This document shows, piece after piece, positions 1 to 6,881 of a DNA stretch of 13,062 nucleotides. The notes under the pieces were generated by a model. It saw nothing but the letters and a program-made list of their open reading frames with translations. It was not told the origin of the DNA and did no database searches. The DNA is from JBKBXU01 sp046313675 (GTDB taxonomy: Bacteria > Bacteroidota > Bacteroidia > Cytophagales > Cytophagaceae). Every line of letters starts with the position of its first letter. The stretch's first letter is position 1. Location: contig JBKBXU010000112.1 of the NCBI GenBank assembly GCA_046313675.1, forward strand, positions 1-13,062. The letters run 5' to 3'. The position numbers were made by a program, and so were the translations under genes.

Positions 1-363
1 AATTCCATTGTCGTTACCCGTGGGTTTGAGCCCTGCCTTGTACTCTTCTCTCTTTCTGCATGGAATCAAATATTTTCCAACATTACTACCCAGGCAAGCT
101 ACTTTAATGCGGAAGCAAGAAGCGCTCAAAGAAGTATTTTCAGAGGTAACACCGAAGTAGATTTAGACAGCAATGGACGGTTTATCATACCTAAAAGGCT
201 TCAGGAGTATGCCAAGCTTGAAAAGGAGATTTTGCTGGTAGGCTTAAATGATAAAATTGAGATCTGGAATCCTGAAATATATGATGCTGTGTTGGTGAAT
301 GATCCGGAAGAAGTTGCGAGACTGGCCGAAAAATATATGCTAGGGAAGGAGACGCAGGAATGA
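1..363 (+). CDS. mraZ: Transcriptional regulator MraZ, 5' end truncated by window
   Basis: Frame 1 is open from the first base to a TGA at 361-363 and gives 120 residues. MraZ proteins are usually about 150 residues, so roughly 30 N-terminal residues with the first DxxGR motif lie outside the window. The second SpoVT-AbrB-like half is clear: visible residues 53-64 read VDLDSNGRFIIP, the family's DxxGRxxxP signature, preceded by the basic stretch EARSAQRSIFRG. MraZ is known as a DNA-binding protein that forms ring-shaped oligomers, binds repeats upstream of its own operon and represses dcw transcription in several bacteria. The promoter and its repeats would lie upstream and cannot be seen. 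The stop overlaps the rsmH start by four bases (ATGA). Identification is firm from the motif and from its place before rsmH. Confidence 0.93.
   Translation, partial: NSIVVTRGFEPCLVLFSLSAWNQIFSNITTQASYFNAEARSAQRSIFRGNTEVDLDSNGRFIIPKRLQEYAKLEKEILLVGLNDKIEIWNPEIYDAVLVNDPEEVARLAEKYMLGKETQE
346..351 (+). promoter_or_regulatory. Shine-Dalgarno sequence for rsmH
   Basis: AAGGAG lies inside the end of mraZ, eight bases before the rsmH ATG at 360. It is a good match to the anti-Shine-Dalgarno sequence and supports that start. Most other genes in this window lack such a site. Confidence 0.6.
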
Positions 364-1277
364 GTTATCATGTGCCGGTAATGCTTAAAGAAAGCATTGA
401 CGGGCTTAATATAAAACCCGACGGAGTTTATGTAGATGTGACATTTGGCGGGGGTGGTCATTCGGGTGAACTAATTAAAAAGTTGGACGGGGGGCATCTT
501 TATGCGTTTGATCAGGACGCAGATGCGCGCGAAAATGCTCAAGGATTCGATGGACGTTCTTTTACATTTATTGCAGCAAATTTCAGGCATATAAAGCGCT
601 ATCTGAAGCTGTATGGCGTAACAAAGGTAGACGGGATTTTAGCAGATTTGGGAATTTCCTCCCATCAGATTGATGTACCGGAAAGGGGTTTTTCTACAAG
701 ATACGATGCTGAGCTGGATATGCGAATGGATCAGAACATGTCCAAAACTGCTCGTGAGGTGGTAAATACCTATACAGAAGAGCAATTGCATAAGATCTTT
801 GGGATGTATGGGGAAATACGAAATGCAAAGACCCTGGCCAATGCGGTGACTTATAATCGGCTTAATAAGCCCATTAACACTGTAAATGATCTGAAATCTA
901 TTATGAATAAACTGGCGCCGAGGGGAAAAGAAAATAAGTATTATGCCCAGGTGTTTCAGGCCTTACGAATTGAAGTCAATGAGGAGTTAAAGGTGTTGGA
1001 AGAGATGTTGTTGCAATCGGCTGAGGTTTTAGCTCCCGGTGGACGATTGGTGGTTATGTCATATCATTCATTGGAAGACAGGTTGGTAAAGAATTTTATT
1101 AACAAAGGGGTTTTTTATGGGGAGCCGGAAAAAGATGTTTATGGCAACTTCTACAAACCTTTTGAAGCTGTAATGCGCAAACCGGTAGAGGCAACAGAAG
1201 AAGAAATAGCATTAAACAGTCGTGCCCGAAGTGCTAAGCTTCGGATCGCTGAAAAATTAGAAGCCAAACAAAAATAG
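360..1277 (+). CDS. rsmH: 16S rRNA (cytosine(1402)-N4)-methyltransferase RsmH
   Basis: This 305-residue protein is the SAM-dependent enzyme (formerly MraW) that methylates N4 of C1402 in the decoding centre of 16S rRNA, acting on the small subunit in the cytoplasm. The family motifs appear in order: the SAM loop VDVTFGGGGHS at residues 25-35, ADLGISSHQID at 95-105, FQALRIEVNEEL at 199-210, SYHSLEDRLVK at 234-244 and the basic C-terminal NSRARSAKLRIAEK at 286-299. The length is normal for the family. The ATG overlaps the mraZ stop as ATGA and has a good Shine-Dalgarno sequence. Its place as the second gene of a dcw cluster is almost universal. One base separates its TAG from the next ATG. Nothing is missing or altered in the motifs. 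Confidence 0.97.
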   Translation: MSYHVPVMLKESIDGLNIKPDGVYVDVTFGGGGHSGELIKKLDGGHLYAFDQDADARENAQGFDGRSFTFIAANFRHIKRYLKLYGVTKVDGILADLGISSHQIDVPERGFSTRYDAELDMRMDQNMSKTAREVVNTYTEEQLHKIFGMYGEIRNAKTLANAVTYNRLNKPINTVNDLKSIMNKLAPRGKENKYYAQVFQALRIEVNEELKVLEEMLLQSAEVLAPGGRLVVMSYHSLEDRLVKNFINKGVFYGEPEKDVYGNFYKPFEAVMRKPVEATEEEIALNSRARSAKLRIAEKLEAKQK

Positions 1278-1278
1278 A

Positions 1279-1644
1279 ATGGCAGCAAATGTATTTAAGC
1301 AAAAAGAAGAAAAAAAGAGTCTGTTTAACAGCCTTATGCCTTCAACGCTATTGGATAAGATATTTGAAGAGGGTGTTCCTGTCCAGTATCTCCCAAAGGT
1401 GTTGTATGTAGCATTCTTTCTTGTTTTATACATCGGGAATACTCATTACGCCGAAAGAACCATTCGTCAGATTGATAAGCTGAAGGTCGAAGTTGAAGAT
1501 TTACGTGCAGATTATACGACATTAAAAGCTGAGCTGATGTTTGCCAGCAAACAATCGGAGGTAGCAAAGAAAACAGCTCCTCATGGAATAAAAGAAAGCT
1601 TAAAACCACCATATAAACTGAAGGTAAAAAAAGGTGAATATTAA
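1279..1644 (+). CDS. ftsL: FtsL-like cell division protein
   Basis: This is a 121-residue bitopic membrane protein. A lysine-rich cytoplasmic segment (residues 1-36) is followed by one hydrophobic helix at about 37-53 (LPKVLYVAFFLVLYIG), then a predicted coiled coil at about 58-95 with regularly spaced hydrophobic residues, and a basic tail. Size, topology and position between rsmH and the division transpeptidase match FtsL, which in the FtsQLB complex helps activate the FtsW-FtsI synthase at the septum. Primary sequence is poorly conserved in this family, so the call rests on topology and synteny, and the symbol is by analogy. The start follows the rsmH stop by one base and has no evident Shine-Dalgarno sequence. 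Its 3' end overlaps ftsI by 11 bases. The partner FtsB is not encoded in this window. Confidence 0.82.
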   Translation: MAANVFKQKEEKKSLFNSLMPSTLLDKIFEEGVPVQYLPKVLYVAFFLVLYIGNTHYAERTIRQIDKLKVEVEDLRADYTTLKAELMFASKQSEVAKKTAPHGIKESLKPPYKLKVKKGEY

Positions 1645-3739
1645 GAAATCCATAGTACTAAGGGTGAGGATAGCATTCCTGCTGATCTTCATTTTTTCTG
1701 TGGCCATTATCTGGAAGCTTGTTAAGATTCAGGTAGTGGAAGGGGAGAAGTGGCGGGAATTGGCAAAGGAAAATGTAATTCAATATCGTCTTGTTAAGGC
1801 TACAAGAGGAAATATATATTCTGACAATGAAAGTCTTTTGGCCACCTCTTTGCCTTTTTATAAAGTAGCTTTTGATCCTACCATTGCACGGGATGATATT
1901 TTTGATGCCGGCATTGATTCTCTTTCCTTAAAGCTTTCTACTTATTTCCGTGACCGCTCTTCGGAAGAGTATAAGCGTAAAATTATCAATGCGCGAAAAG
2001 CAAACCGCCATTACCTTGTCCTGAATAAGGAAGAAATGGTGAATTTTCAAACAAAAAAAATGATGTCCCAGTGGCCAATATTCAGGGAGGGAAGGATGAA
2101 AGGGGGAGTTATTTTTGAAAAAGCCGATTTGCGTTTCCGCCCTTTCTCTACTCTGGCCAAAAGAACCATTGGTTTTGTCAACGAAGAATATAAAGGAGCC
2201 GGCCTTGAATTTAGCTTTAATGAGATTCTGGCAGGCAGGGATGGTGAAGCCTTATTCAGAAGAATGGCCGGGGGAAACTGGAAGCCTTTGGAAGGAGAGC
2301 CGGATGCTGCTCCAAAACAAGGATATGATATAGTTACTACGCTTGATGTAAACCTTCAGGATGTTGCCGAGTCTGCTTTATTGCGACACTTGCAGGATCA
2401 CGATGCAGATTATGGCTGTGTGGTTCTAATGGAAGTGGCTACAGGGGAGATTAAGGCAATGGCAAATCTTACAAAGAAAAAAGACGGTGTTTATCGTGAG
2501 GATTATAATTATGCTGTGGGAGACCAAGGGCTTACTGAGCCGGGTTCAACCTTCAAGTTAGCCTCTGTCATCGCCCTTCTGGAGGATGCAAAACTTAATC
2601 CAACGGATTCGGTTGATACCGGAGAGGGAGTTTTTGAATTTTACGATCAGGTTATGACCGATTCCAAGCCGGGGGGATATGGAAAAATTACCATTAAAGA
2701 AGCTTTTGAAAAGTCTTCAAACATCGCCGTTTCGCGATTGGTGAATGAGCATTTCGGACATCAGCCACAGAAATTCCTGGATCGCATTCATCGCCTGGGT
2801 CTGGATGAGCCCATCGGTTTTCAGATGGCAGGTGAAGCTATTCCTTATATTAAAAAAACCAATGATAAGAGGTGGAGTGGTATTACTCTTCCGTGGATGT
2901 CTATTGGCTATGAATTGCAATTGTCCCCTTTACAAACGCTCACCTTTTATAATGGTATTGCCAACAATGGCAAGGTGATCAAGCCAATTATTGTAAAGAA
3001 GGTGAAGTTTGCCGATGATGTTATAGAGGTATTTGAAACAAGTGTTATTAAAGATCAGATTTGTTCAAAGGAGACATTGGCAAAGGTCAGGGGAATGTTG
3101 GAAGGTGTGGTTGAGCGGGGTACAGCGAGCAATATCAACAACAGTGTTTATAGGATTGCCGGAAAAACAGGTACCGTTAAGAAGCTGGTTAACGGGCGCT
3201 ATATGAAAAATTATTATACCTCTTTTGTGGGGTATTTTCCTGCGGAGAGGCCAAAATATAGTTGCATAGTAGTAATTGATAATCCTAAAGGTTACAAGCA
3301 ATATGGCAGCGATGTAGCGGCTCCTGTGTTTAAGGAGATCGCAGATAAGGTGTTTGCCAGCGATCTGGAATTGCAATTTCCGGTATCAAGGAAACAATAC
3401 ATTGTTCAGGAAGGTATTTTCCCAAGAGTTCGAGCAGGACATGTGGAAGACCTTAGCCTAATCTGCAATGAGCTTGGGGTTTCTAATCATATATCCAAAA
3501 AAGTTGATGATTGGGTGGTAGCAAAAATAGTTGACAATTCCATTCATTGGCAGAAACGTAATTCGGTTCAGGGTTTGGTTCCTGATGTAAGTGGAATGCG
3601 TCTCAGGGACGCGCTGTATGTTCTTGAGAATAGCGGATTGAGGGTTAAATATACAGGTTCTGGACGTGTGGTGGAGCAATCGCAAAGCCCGGGAGCTACG
3701 ATTTTAAAAGGAAGTCAGATAGTAATCAGGTTGAGTTAG
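1634..3739 (+). CDS. ftsI: Division-specific peptidoglycan transpeptidase (class B PBP, FtsI/PBP3 type) with PASTA domain
   Basis: This 701-residue protein crosslinks septal peptidoglycan in the periplasm. A basic N-terminus and one membrane helix (about residues 9-29) precede a PBP dimerisation region holding the TRGNIYSDN segment. The transpeptidase domain has all three active-site motifs: S305-T-F-K308 with the acylated serine, S361-S-N363 and K511-T-G513. At the C-terminus, VPDVSGMRLRDALYVLENSG and the segment after it form one PASTA domain (about residues 648-701). At about 700 residues it is longer than E. coli FtsI (588), partly because of the PASTA domain. The start is GTG at 1634: an in-frame TAA at 1625-1627 rules out anything upstream, and the next GTG (1664) would remove the basic tail that orients the helix. 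It overlaps ftsL by 11 bases and abuts murE with no gap. Confidence 0.95.
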   Translation: MNIKKSIVLRVRIAFLLIFIFSVAIIWKLVKIQVVEGEKWRELAKENVIQYRLVKATRGNIYSDNESLLATSLPFYKVAFDPTIARDDIFDAGIDSLSLKLSTYFRDRSSEEYKRKIINARKANRHYLVLNKEEMVNFQTKKMMSQWPIFREGRMKGGVIFEKADLRFRPFSTLAKRTIGFVNEEYKGAGLEFSFNEILAGRDGEALFRRMAGGNWKPLEGEPDAAPKQGYDIVTTLDVNLQDVAESALLRHLQDHDADYGCVVLMEVATGEIKAMANLTKKKDGVYREDYNYAVGDQGLTEPGSTFKLASVIALLEDAKLNPTDSVDTGEGVFEFYDQVMTDSKPGGYGKITIKEAFEKSSNIAVSRLVNEHFGHQPQKFLDRIHRLGLDEPIGFQMAGEAIPYIKKTNDKRWSGITLPWMSIGYELQLSPLQTLTFYNGIANNGKVIKPIIVKKVKFADDVIEVFETSVIKDQICSKETLAKVRGMLEGVVERGTASNINNSVYRIAGKTGTVKKLVNGRYMKNYYTSFVGYFPAERPKYSCIVVIDNPKGYKQYGSDVAAPVFKEIADKVFASDLELQFPVSRKQYIVQEGIFPRVRAGHVEDLSLICNELGVSNHISKKVDDWVVAKIVDNSIHWQKRNSVQGLVPDVSGMRLRDALYVLENSGLRVKYTGSGRVVEQSQSPGATILKGSQIVIRLS

Positions 3740-5203
3740 ATGGCGATATTAAAAGACATATTATATAAAGTCCCTTTGCTTTCGGTATCCGGATCAACGG
3801 ATGTTGAAGTTAAAGCACTACAGTTTGATTCCAGACAGGTTTCAGCAGGATGTCTATTTATTGCTACCAAAGGAACAGTTTCAAATGGACATCAATTTAT
3901 TGATAAAGCCATAGAGAGTGGTGCAGAAGCAATTATTTGTGAGGAAATGCCTGAAACGATCCGTCCGGATATCAGCTATATACAGGTCGCAAACAGCCAT
4001 CAGGCTCTTGGAATTATAGCGGCAAATTTTTACGGTCATCCCTCTGCTAAATTAAAACTGGTGGGTGTGACAGGTACTAACGGGAAAACAACTTCAGTAA
4101 CCCTTATGTATGCTTTGTTCAGAAGTATGGGCTATAATGTTGGTTTGCTTTCTACGGTTGAGAATAAGATAAACGATGAAGTTATAGCGGCGACGCATAC
4201 AACTCCGGATGCCATTAATATTAATAAGCTTCTGCTTCAGATGCTGCAATCCGGGTGCACACATTGCTTTATGGAGGTTAGTTCACATGCTGTAGTTCAG
4301 CACCGGATTACCGGGCTTCAATTTGCCGGAGCAGTATTTACCAACATTACGCATGACCACCTTGATTATCACAAGACATTTGAGGAGTATATCAAGGCAA
4401 AAAAGATGTTTTTTGATTATTTGCCTGCGTCTGCTTTTGCCTTGGTAAATGCGGATGATAAGAGAGGAGCTGTCATGGTGCAAAATACGAAAGCTTCAAA
4501 AAATACCTATGCGCTTAAAAAAGTTGCCGACTTTAAAGCGAGGATTAAGTCAACTACTTTTCAGGGGCTGGAACTGGATATAGATAATACAGATGTATGG
4601 TTTAAGCTGACCGGTTCATTTAATGCATATAACCTCCTGGGAGTTTTTGGTACGGCCATATTGCTTGGAGAGGATAAGCAGGAAGTTTTGACACAGCTTT
4701 CCAATCTTGAGCCTGCAAGAGGACGATTTGAGCAGGTCATATCTGAAGGCAAGGTAACGGCAATCATAGATTATGCACACACTCCTGACGCACTTAAGAA
4801 TGTCCTGGAAACCATCAAAGACATCAGGCAGGGAAATGAGAAAGTTATTACCATAATAGGATGCGGTGGCAATCGGGATGCAACAAAGAGGCCTGTGATG
4901 GCAGATATTGCCTGTCAGCTAAGTGACAAGATAATTCTTACTTCGGATAATCCAAGAAATGAAGATCCTGCTGCAATTCTGGAAGATATGCAAAAAGGCG
5001 TGAGTAAGAAGGATCAGCGCAAAGTGGTAACTATTCAGGATCGAAGAGAAGCAATCAAAACTGCCTGCATGATGGCAGAAGAAAACGATATCATTCTTGT
5101 GGCAGGAAAAGGACATGAGACTTATCAGGAAGTAAAAGGTGTAAAGCATCCTTTTGATGATAAGCAAATAGTAATGGAGATGTTTGACATGTTAAACAAT
5201 TGA
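3740..5203 (+). CDS. murE: UDP-N-acetylmuramoyl-L-alanyl-D-glutamate--2,6-diaminopimelate ligase MurE
   Basis: This 487-residue cytoplasmic ligase adds the third stem-peptide residue to UDP-MurNAc-L-Ala-D-Glu using ATP. The ATP loop VTGTNGKTT is at residues 110-118 and the UDP-sugar contact THTTPD follows at about 152-157. HDHLDYH (205-211) precedes K221, which aligns by eye with the carbamylated lysine of the Mur ligases. The C-terminal domain carries DNPR at 403-406, the motif established for meso-diaminopimelate recognition; lysine-adding MurE enzymes differ there. GKGHETYQ at 456-463 is also typical. A DAP-type peptidoglycan is therefore inferred. The ATG follows the ftsI TAG with no intervening base. 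Unlike many dcw clusters, murF does not follow. The gene is complete and intact. Confidence 0.97.
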   Translation: MAILKDILYKVPLLSVSGSTDVEVKALQFDSRQVSAGCLFIATKGTVSNGHQFIDKAIESGAEAIICEEMPETIRPDISYIQVANSHQALGIIAANFYGHPSAKLKLVGVTGTNGKTTSVTLMYALFRSMGYNVGLLSTVENKINDEVIAATHTTPDAININKLLLQMLQSGCTHCFMEVSSHAVVQHRITGLQFAGAVFTNITHDHLDYHKTFEEYIKAKKMFFDYLPASAFALVNADDKRGAVMVQNTKASKNTYALKKVADFKARIKSTTFQGLELDIDNTDVWFKLTGSFNAYNLLGVFGTAILLGEDKQEVLTQLSNLEPARGRFEQVISEGKVTAIIDYAHTPDALKNVLETIKDIRQGNEKVITIIGCGGNRDATKRPVMADIACQLSDKIILTSDNPRNEDPAAILEDMQKGVSKKDQRKVVTIQDRREAIKTACMMAEENDIILVAGKGHETYQEVKGVKHPFDDKQIVMEMFDMLNN

Positions 5204-5283
5204 GAAATGGTAATTGGAAAAAGTAAATATAAANNNNNNNNNNACTGGTTGAATTGGATCAGCTCTTATTTCCTGAACTGAAG
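5204..5283 (+). other. Intergenic stretch between murE and the four-helix-bundle gene, interrupted by an assembly gap
   Basis: This is the longest stretch without an assigned gene in the window, and its true length is unknown because of the ten Ns at 5234-5243. The left part is AT-rich and contains an ATG at 5207 whose frame stays open for nine codons into the gap. The right part (from 5245) is open in the frame of the downstream gene, with a TTG at 5254. I see no hairpin followed by a T run, and no match to a Bacteroidota-type promoter (TTG with TAnnTTTG) in the sequenced bases. It may be partly coding. Confidence 0.5.
5234..5243. other. Run of ten Ns: assembly gap
   Basis: Ten consecutive undetermined bases are present, a round number often used as a placeholder when two contigs are joined, so the real size may differ. 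The genes on both sides are standard dcw neighbours on the same strand, so the join looks biologically sensible. It does affect the 5' boundary of the next gene. Confidence 0.9.
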
Positions 5284-5664
5284 ATGAATAAAAACGAACA
5301 GATAGTGCCCAAAACGTTTGACTTTTCCCTTAAAGTCCTTGAGCTGTATATAGAGCTTCTTAAGGTGAATGAATTCGAGCTTTCTGAAAAGTTACTGAAG
5401 AGCGGGACTAATATTCGCAGCATTGTTGAAGCTTCCCTGGCTGCTTTGAGTCGTCAGGATCGGATCAATGGACTTTCCCATGCTTCTCAGGAAGCATTAG
5501 AAACAAGGTATTGGTTGAAGCTTATTCAGATGAAATATTTTATTTCAGGCAATGCATTGGATGACTGTGTCGAAAAGATCAATGAGATCATAAATATCCT
5601 GAACATTTTGATCAGGGATAATAATAATAACAAGGTTATTTTGAACAGCATAAACTTAAATTAA
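5284..5664 (+). CDS. Four helix bundle protein, 23S rRNA intervening-sequence protein family
   Basis: This 126-residue protein, almost wholly helical by eye, matches the family known from 23S rRNA intervening sequences (IVP/S23) and related to the Avd accessory protein of diversity-generating retroelements. Recognisable signatures are TFDFSLKVLELY (residues 11-22), LLKSGTNIRSIVEAS (37-51, family form LLRSGTSIxxNxxEA), the SRQDRINGLS segment (56-65) and ETRYWLKL (73-80). The family Glu-Ala in the second signature appears replaced by Ala-Ser. The tail is asparagine-rich (NNNN at 113-116). Family members form small helical bundles or oligomers; their cellular role is mostly unknown, and none is established here. 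I prefer ATG 5284, as it begins just before the conserved region; TTG 5254 or a start inside or before the gap is possible. The TAA overlaps the mraY ATG by one base (TAATG), suggesting translational coupling. It is not a standard dcw gene. Confidence 0.82.
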   Translation: MNKNEQIVPKTFDFSLKVLELYIELLKVNEFELSEKLLKSGTNIRSIVEASLAALSRQDRINGLSHASQEALETRYWLKLIQMKYFISGNALDDCVEKINEIINILNILIRDNNNNKVILNSINLN

Positions 5665-6878
5665 TGTTTTACTACTTATTTGATTTTTTAGATCAGGAGT
5701 ATGATTTTATAGGTGCCGGAGTATTTCGCTTTATTACCTTCCGGGCAGGGATGGCTATGTTTTTCTCCCTGCTGGTATCTCTGTTCTTTGGAAAGAAGCT
5801 TATTACATACCTTAGGGTAAAGCAAATTGGAGAAAGTGTGAGGGATCTGGGCTTACAAGGGCAGATGGAAAAGAAAGGTACTCCGACTATGGGAGGAATT
5901 CTTATTATCGCCAGCATTTTAATTCCAACTTTTTTATTCGCAAGGCTTGACAGTATTTACATCATTTTATTGATCGTCGCAACGGTTTGGATGGGGCTTA
6001 TCGGCTTTCTTGATGATTATATTAAAGTGTTTAAGAAAAATAAAGAAGGCCTGGCTGGTAGATTTAAGATCATTGGACAAATAGGATTAGGATTGATTGT
6101 GGGTCTTGTTTTGGTTTTTAATGAAAATGTAGTTGTAAGAAAATACCTTGCGCCTCCTGTAGAAACTGCCACTACAATTGGTGTATCTCCTTTGTATGAA
6201 GACATTAAAGCAATGGTGTCTACCATTCCTTTCGTAAAAAATAATGAGCTTAACTACAATGCGATATTTGGTTTTTTGGGCGATGAGTATACCTGGATAT
6301 TTTACGTGTTGGTGGCCATTTTTATTATTACCGCTGTTTCCAATGGTGCAAATATTACCGATGGTATAGATGGACTTGCGGCTGGTACTTCGGCAATCAT
6401 TGCGCTGACATTGGGTGCTTTTGCCTATGTGTCCGGTAATGCGATTTTTGCGAATTATCTTAATATAATGTACATACCTCATAGTGGAGAACTCATGGTG
6501 TTTTGCGCTGCTCTGGTAGGGGCCTGTGTAGGATTCTTGTGGTTCAACTCATTTCCTGCCCAGGTTTTTATGGGCGACACAGGAAGCTTAATGCTGGGTG
6601 GTGTGATTGCGGTAATAGCCCTTTCAGTACGTAAAGAACTACTCCTGCCTCTGCTGTGTGGAATATTTCTTATAGAGCTGGTTTCTGTAATGGTACAGGT
6701 AAGTTACTTTAAATACACCAAGAAGAAATATGGAGAAGGGCGAAGGGTATTTAAAATGTCACCTCTTCATCATCATTACCAGAAGTTGGGTTTTCATGAG
6801 TCCAAAATTGTAACGAGATTCTGGATCATAGGCATTTTAATAGCGATTTTAAGTATAGCAACATTAAAGATAAGATAA
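5664..6878 (+). CDS. mraY: Phospho-N-acetylmuramoyl-pentapeptide-transferase MraY
   Basis: This 404-residue polytopic membrane enzyme transfers phospho-MurNAc-pentapeptide from UDP to undecaprenyl phosphate, making lipid I on the cytoplasmic face. Conserved elements are KKGTPTMGG (70-78), the aspartate pair D117-D118 in GFLDDYIK, NITDGIDGLA (230-239) with the active-site Asp region, FMGDTGSL (302-309) and the histidine cluster SPLHHHYQKLG (366-376). About ten hydrophobic helices can be traced. It is longer than E. coli MraY (360 residues); the extra length sits mainly at about residues 155-210 between helices, as I recall for Bacteroidota homologues. The ATG overlaps the stop of the preceding gene by one base. 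murD follows after three bases. Confidence 0.97.
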   Translation: MFYYLFDFLDQEYDFIGAGVFRFITFRAGMAMFFSLLVSLFFGKKLITYLRVKQIGESVRDLGLQGQMEKKGTPTMGGILIIASILIPTFLFARLDSIYIILLIVATVWMGLIGFLDDYIKVFKKNKEGLAGRFKIIGQIGLGLIVGLVLVFNENVVVRKYLAPPVETATTIGVSPLYEDIKAMVSTIPFVKNNELNYNAIFGFLGDEYTWIFYVLVAIFIITAVSNGANITDGIDGLAAGTSAIIALTLGAFAYVSGNAIFANYLNIMYIPHSGELMVFCAALVGACVGFLWFNSFPAQVFMGDTGSLMLGGVIAVIALSVRKELLLPLLCGIFLIELVSVMVQVSYFKYTKKKYGEGRRVFKMSPLHHHYQKLGFHESKIVTRFWIIGILIAILSIATLKIR

Positions 6879-6881
6879 AGC

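Noticed and set aside
1626..1635. A7 run before GG at the ftsL/ftsI overlap, resembling a -1 slippery heptamer that might fuse FtsL and FtsI
   Set aside because: A -1 slip there reaches a TGA within about two codons, and ftsI is in the +1 frame, so no fusion would result. A plain overlap with a GTG start explains the layout.
5204..5283. Possible terminator or insertion remnant between murE and mraY
   Set aside because: No stem-loop with a T run, inverted repeats or target-site duplication is visible in the sequenced bases, though the gap prevents a full check.
5617..5631. Short AAT/ATA trinucleotide run near the end of the four-helix-bundle gene
   Set aside because: Only about four units, encoding an Asn tract in a disordered tail; too short to call a functional repeat or phase-variable tract.
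6087..6482. Antisense open frame of 131 codons inside mraY, and other opposite-strand open frames of 60-125 codons across the window
   Set aside because: All lie within strongly conserved plus-strand genes, show no recognisable motifs or gene-like arrangement, and are best explained as shadow frames.
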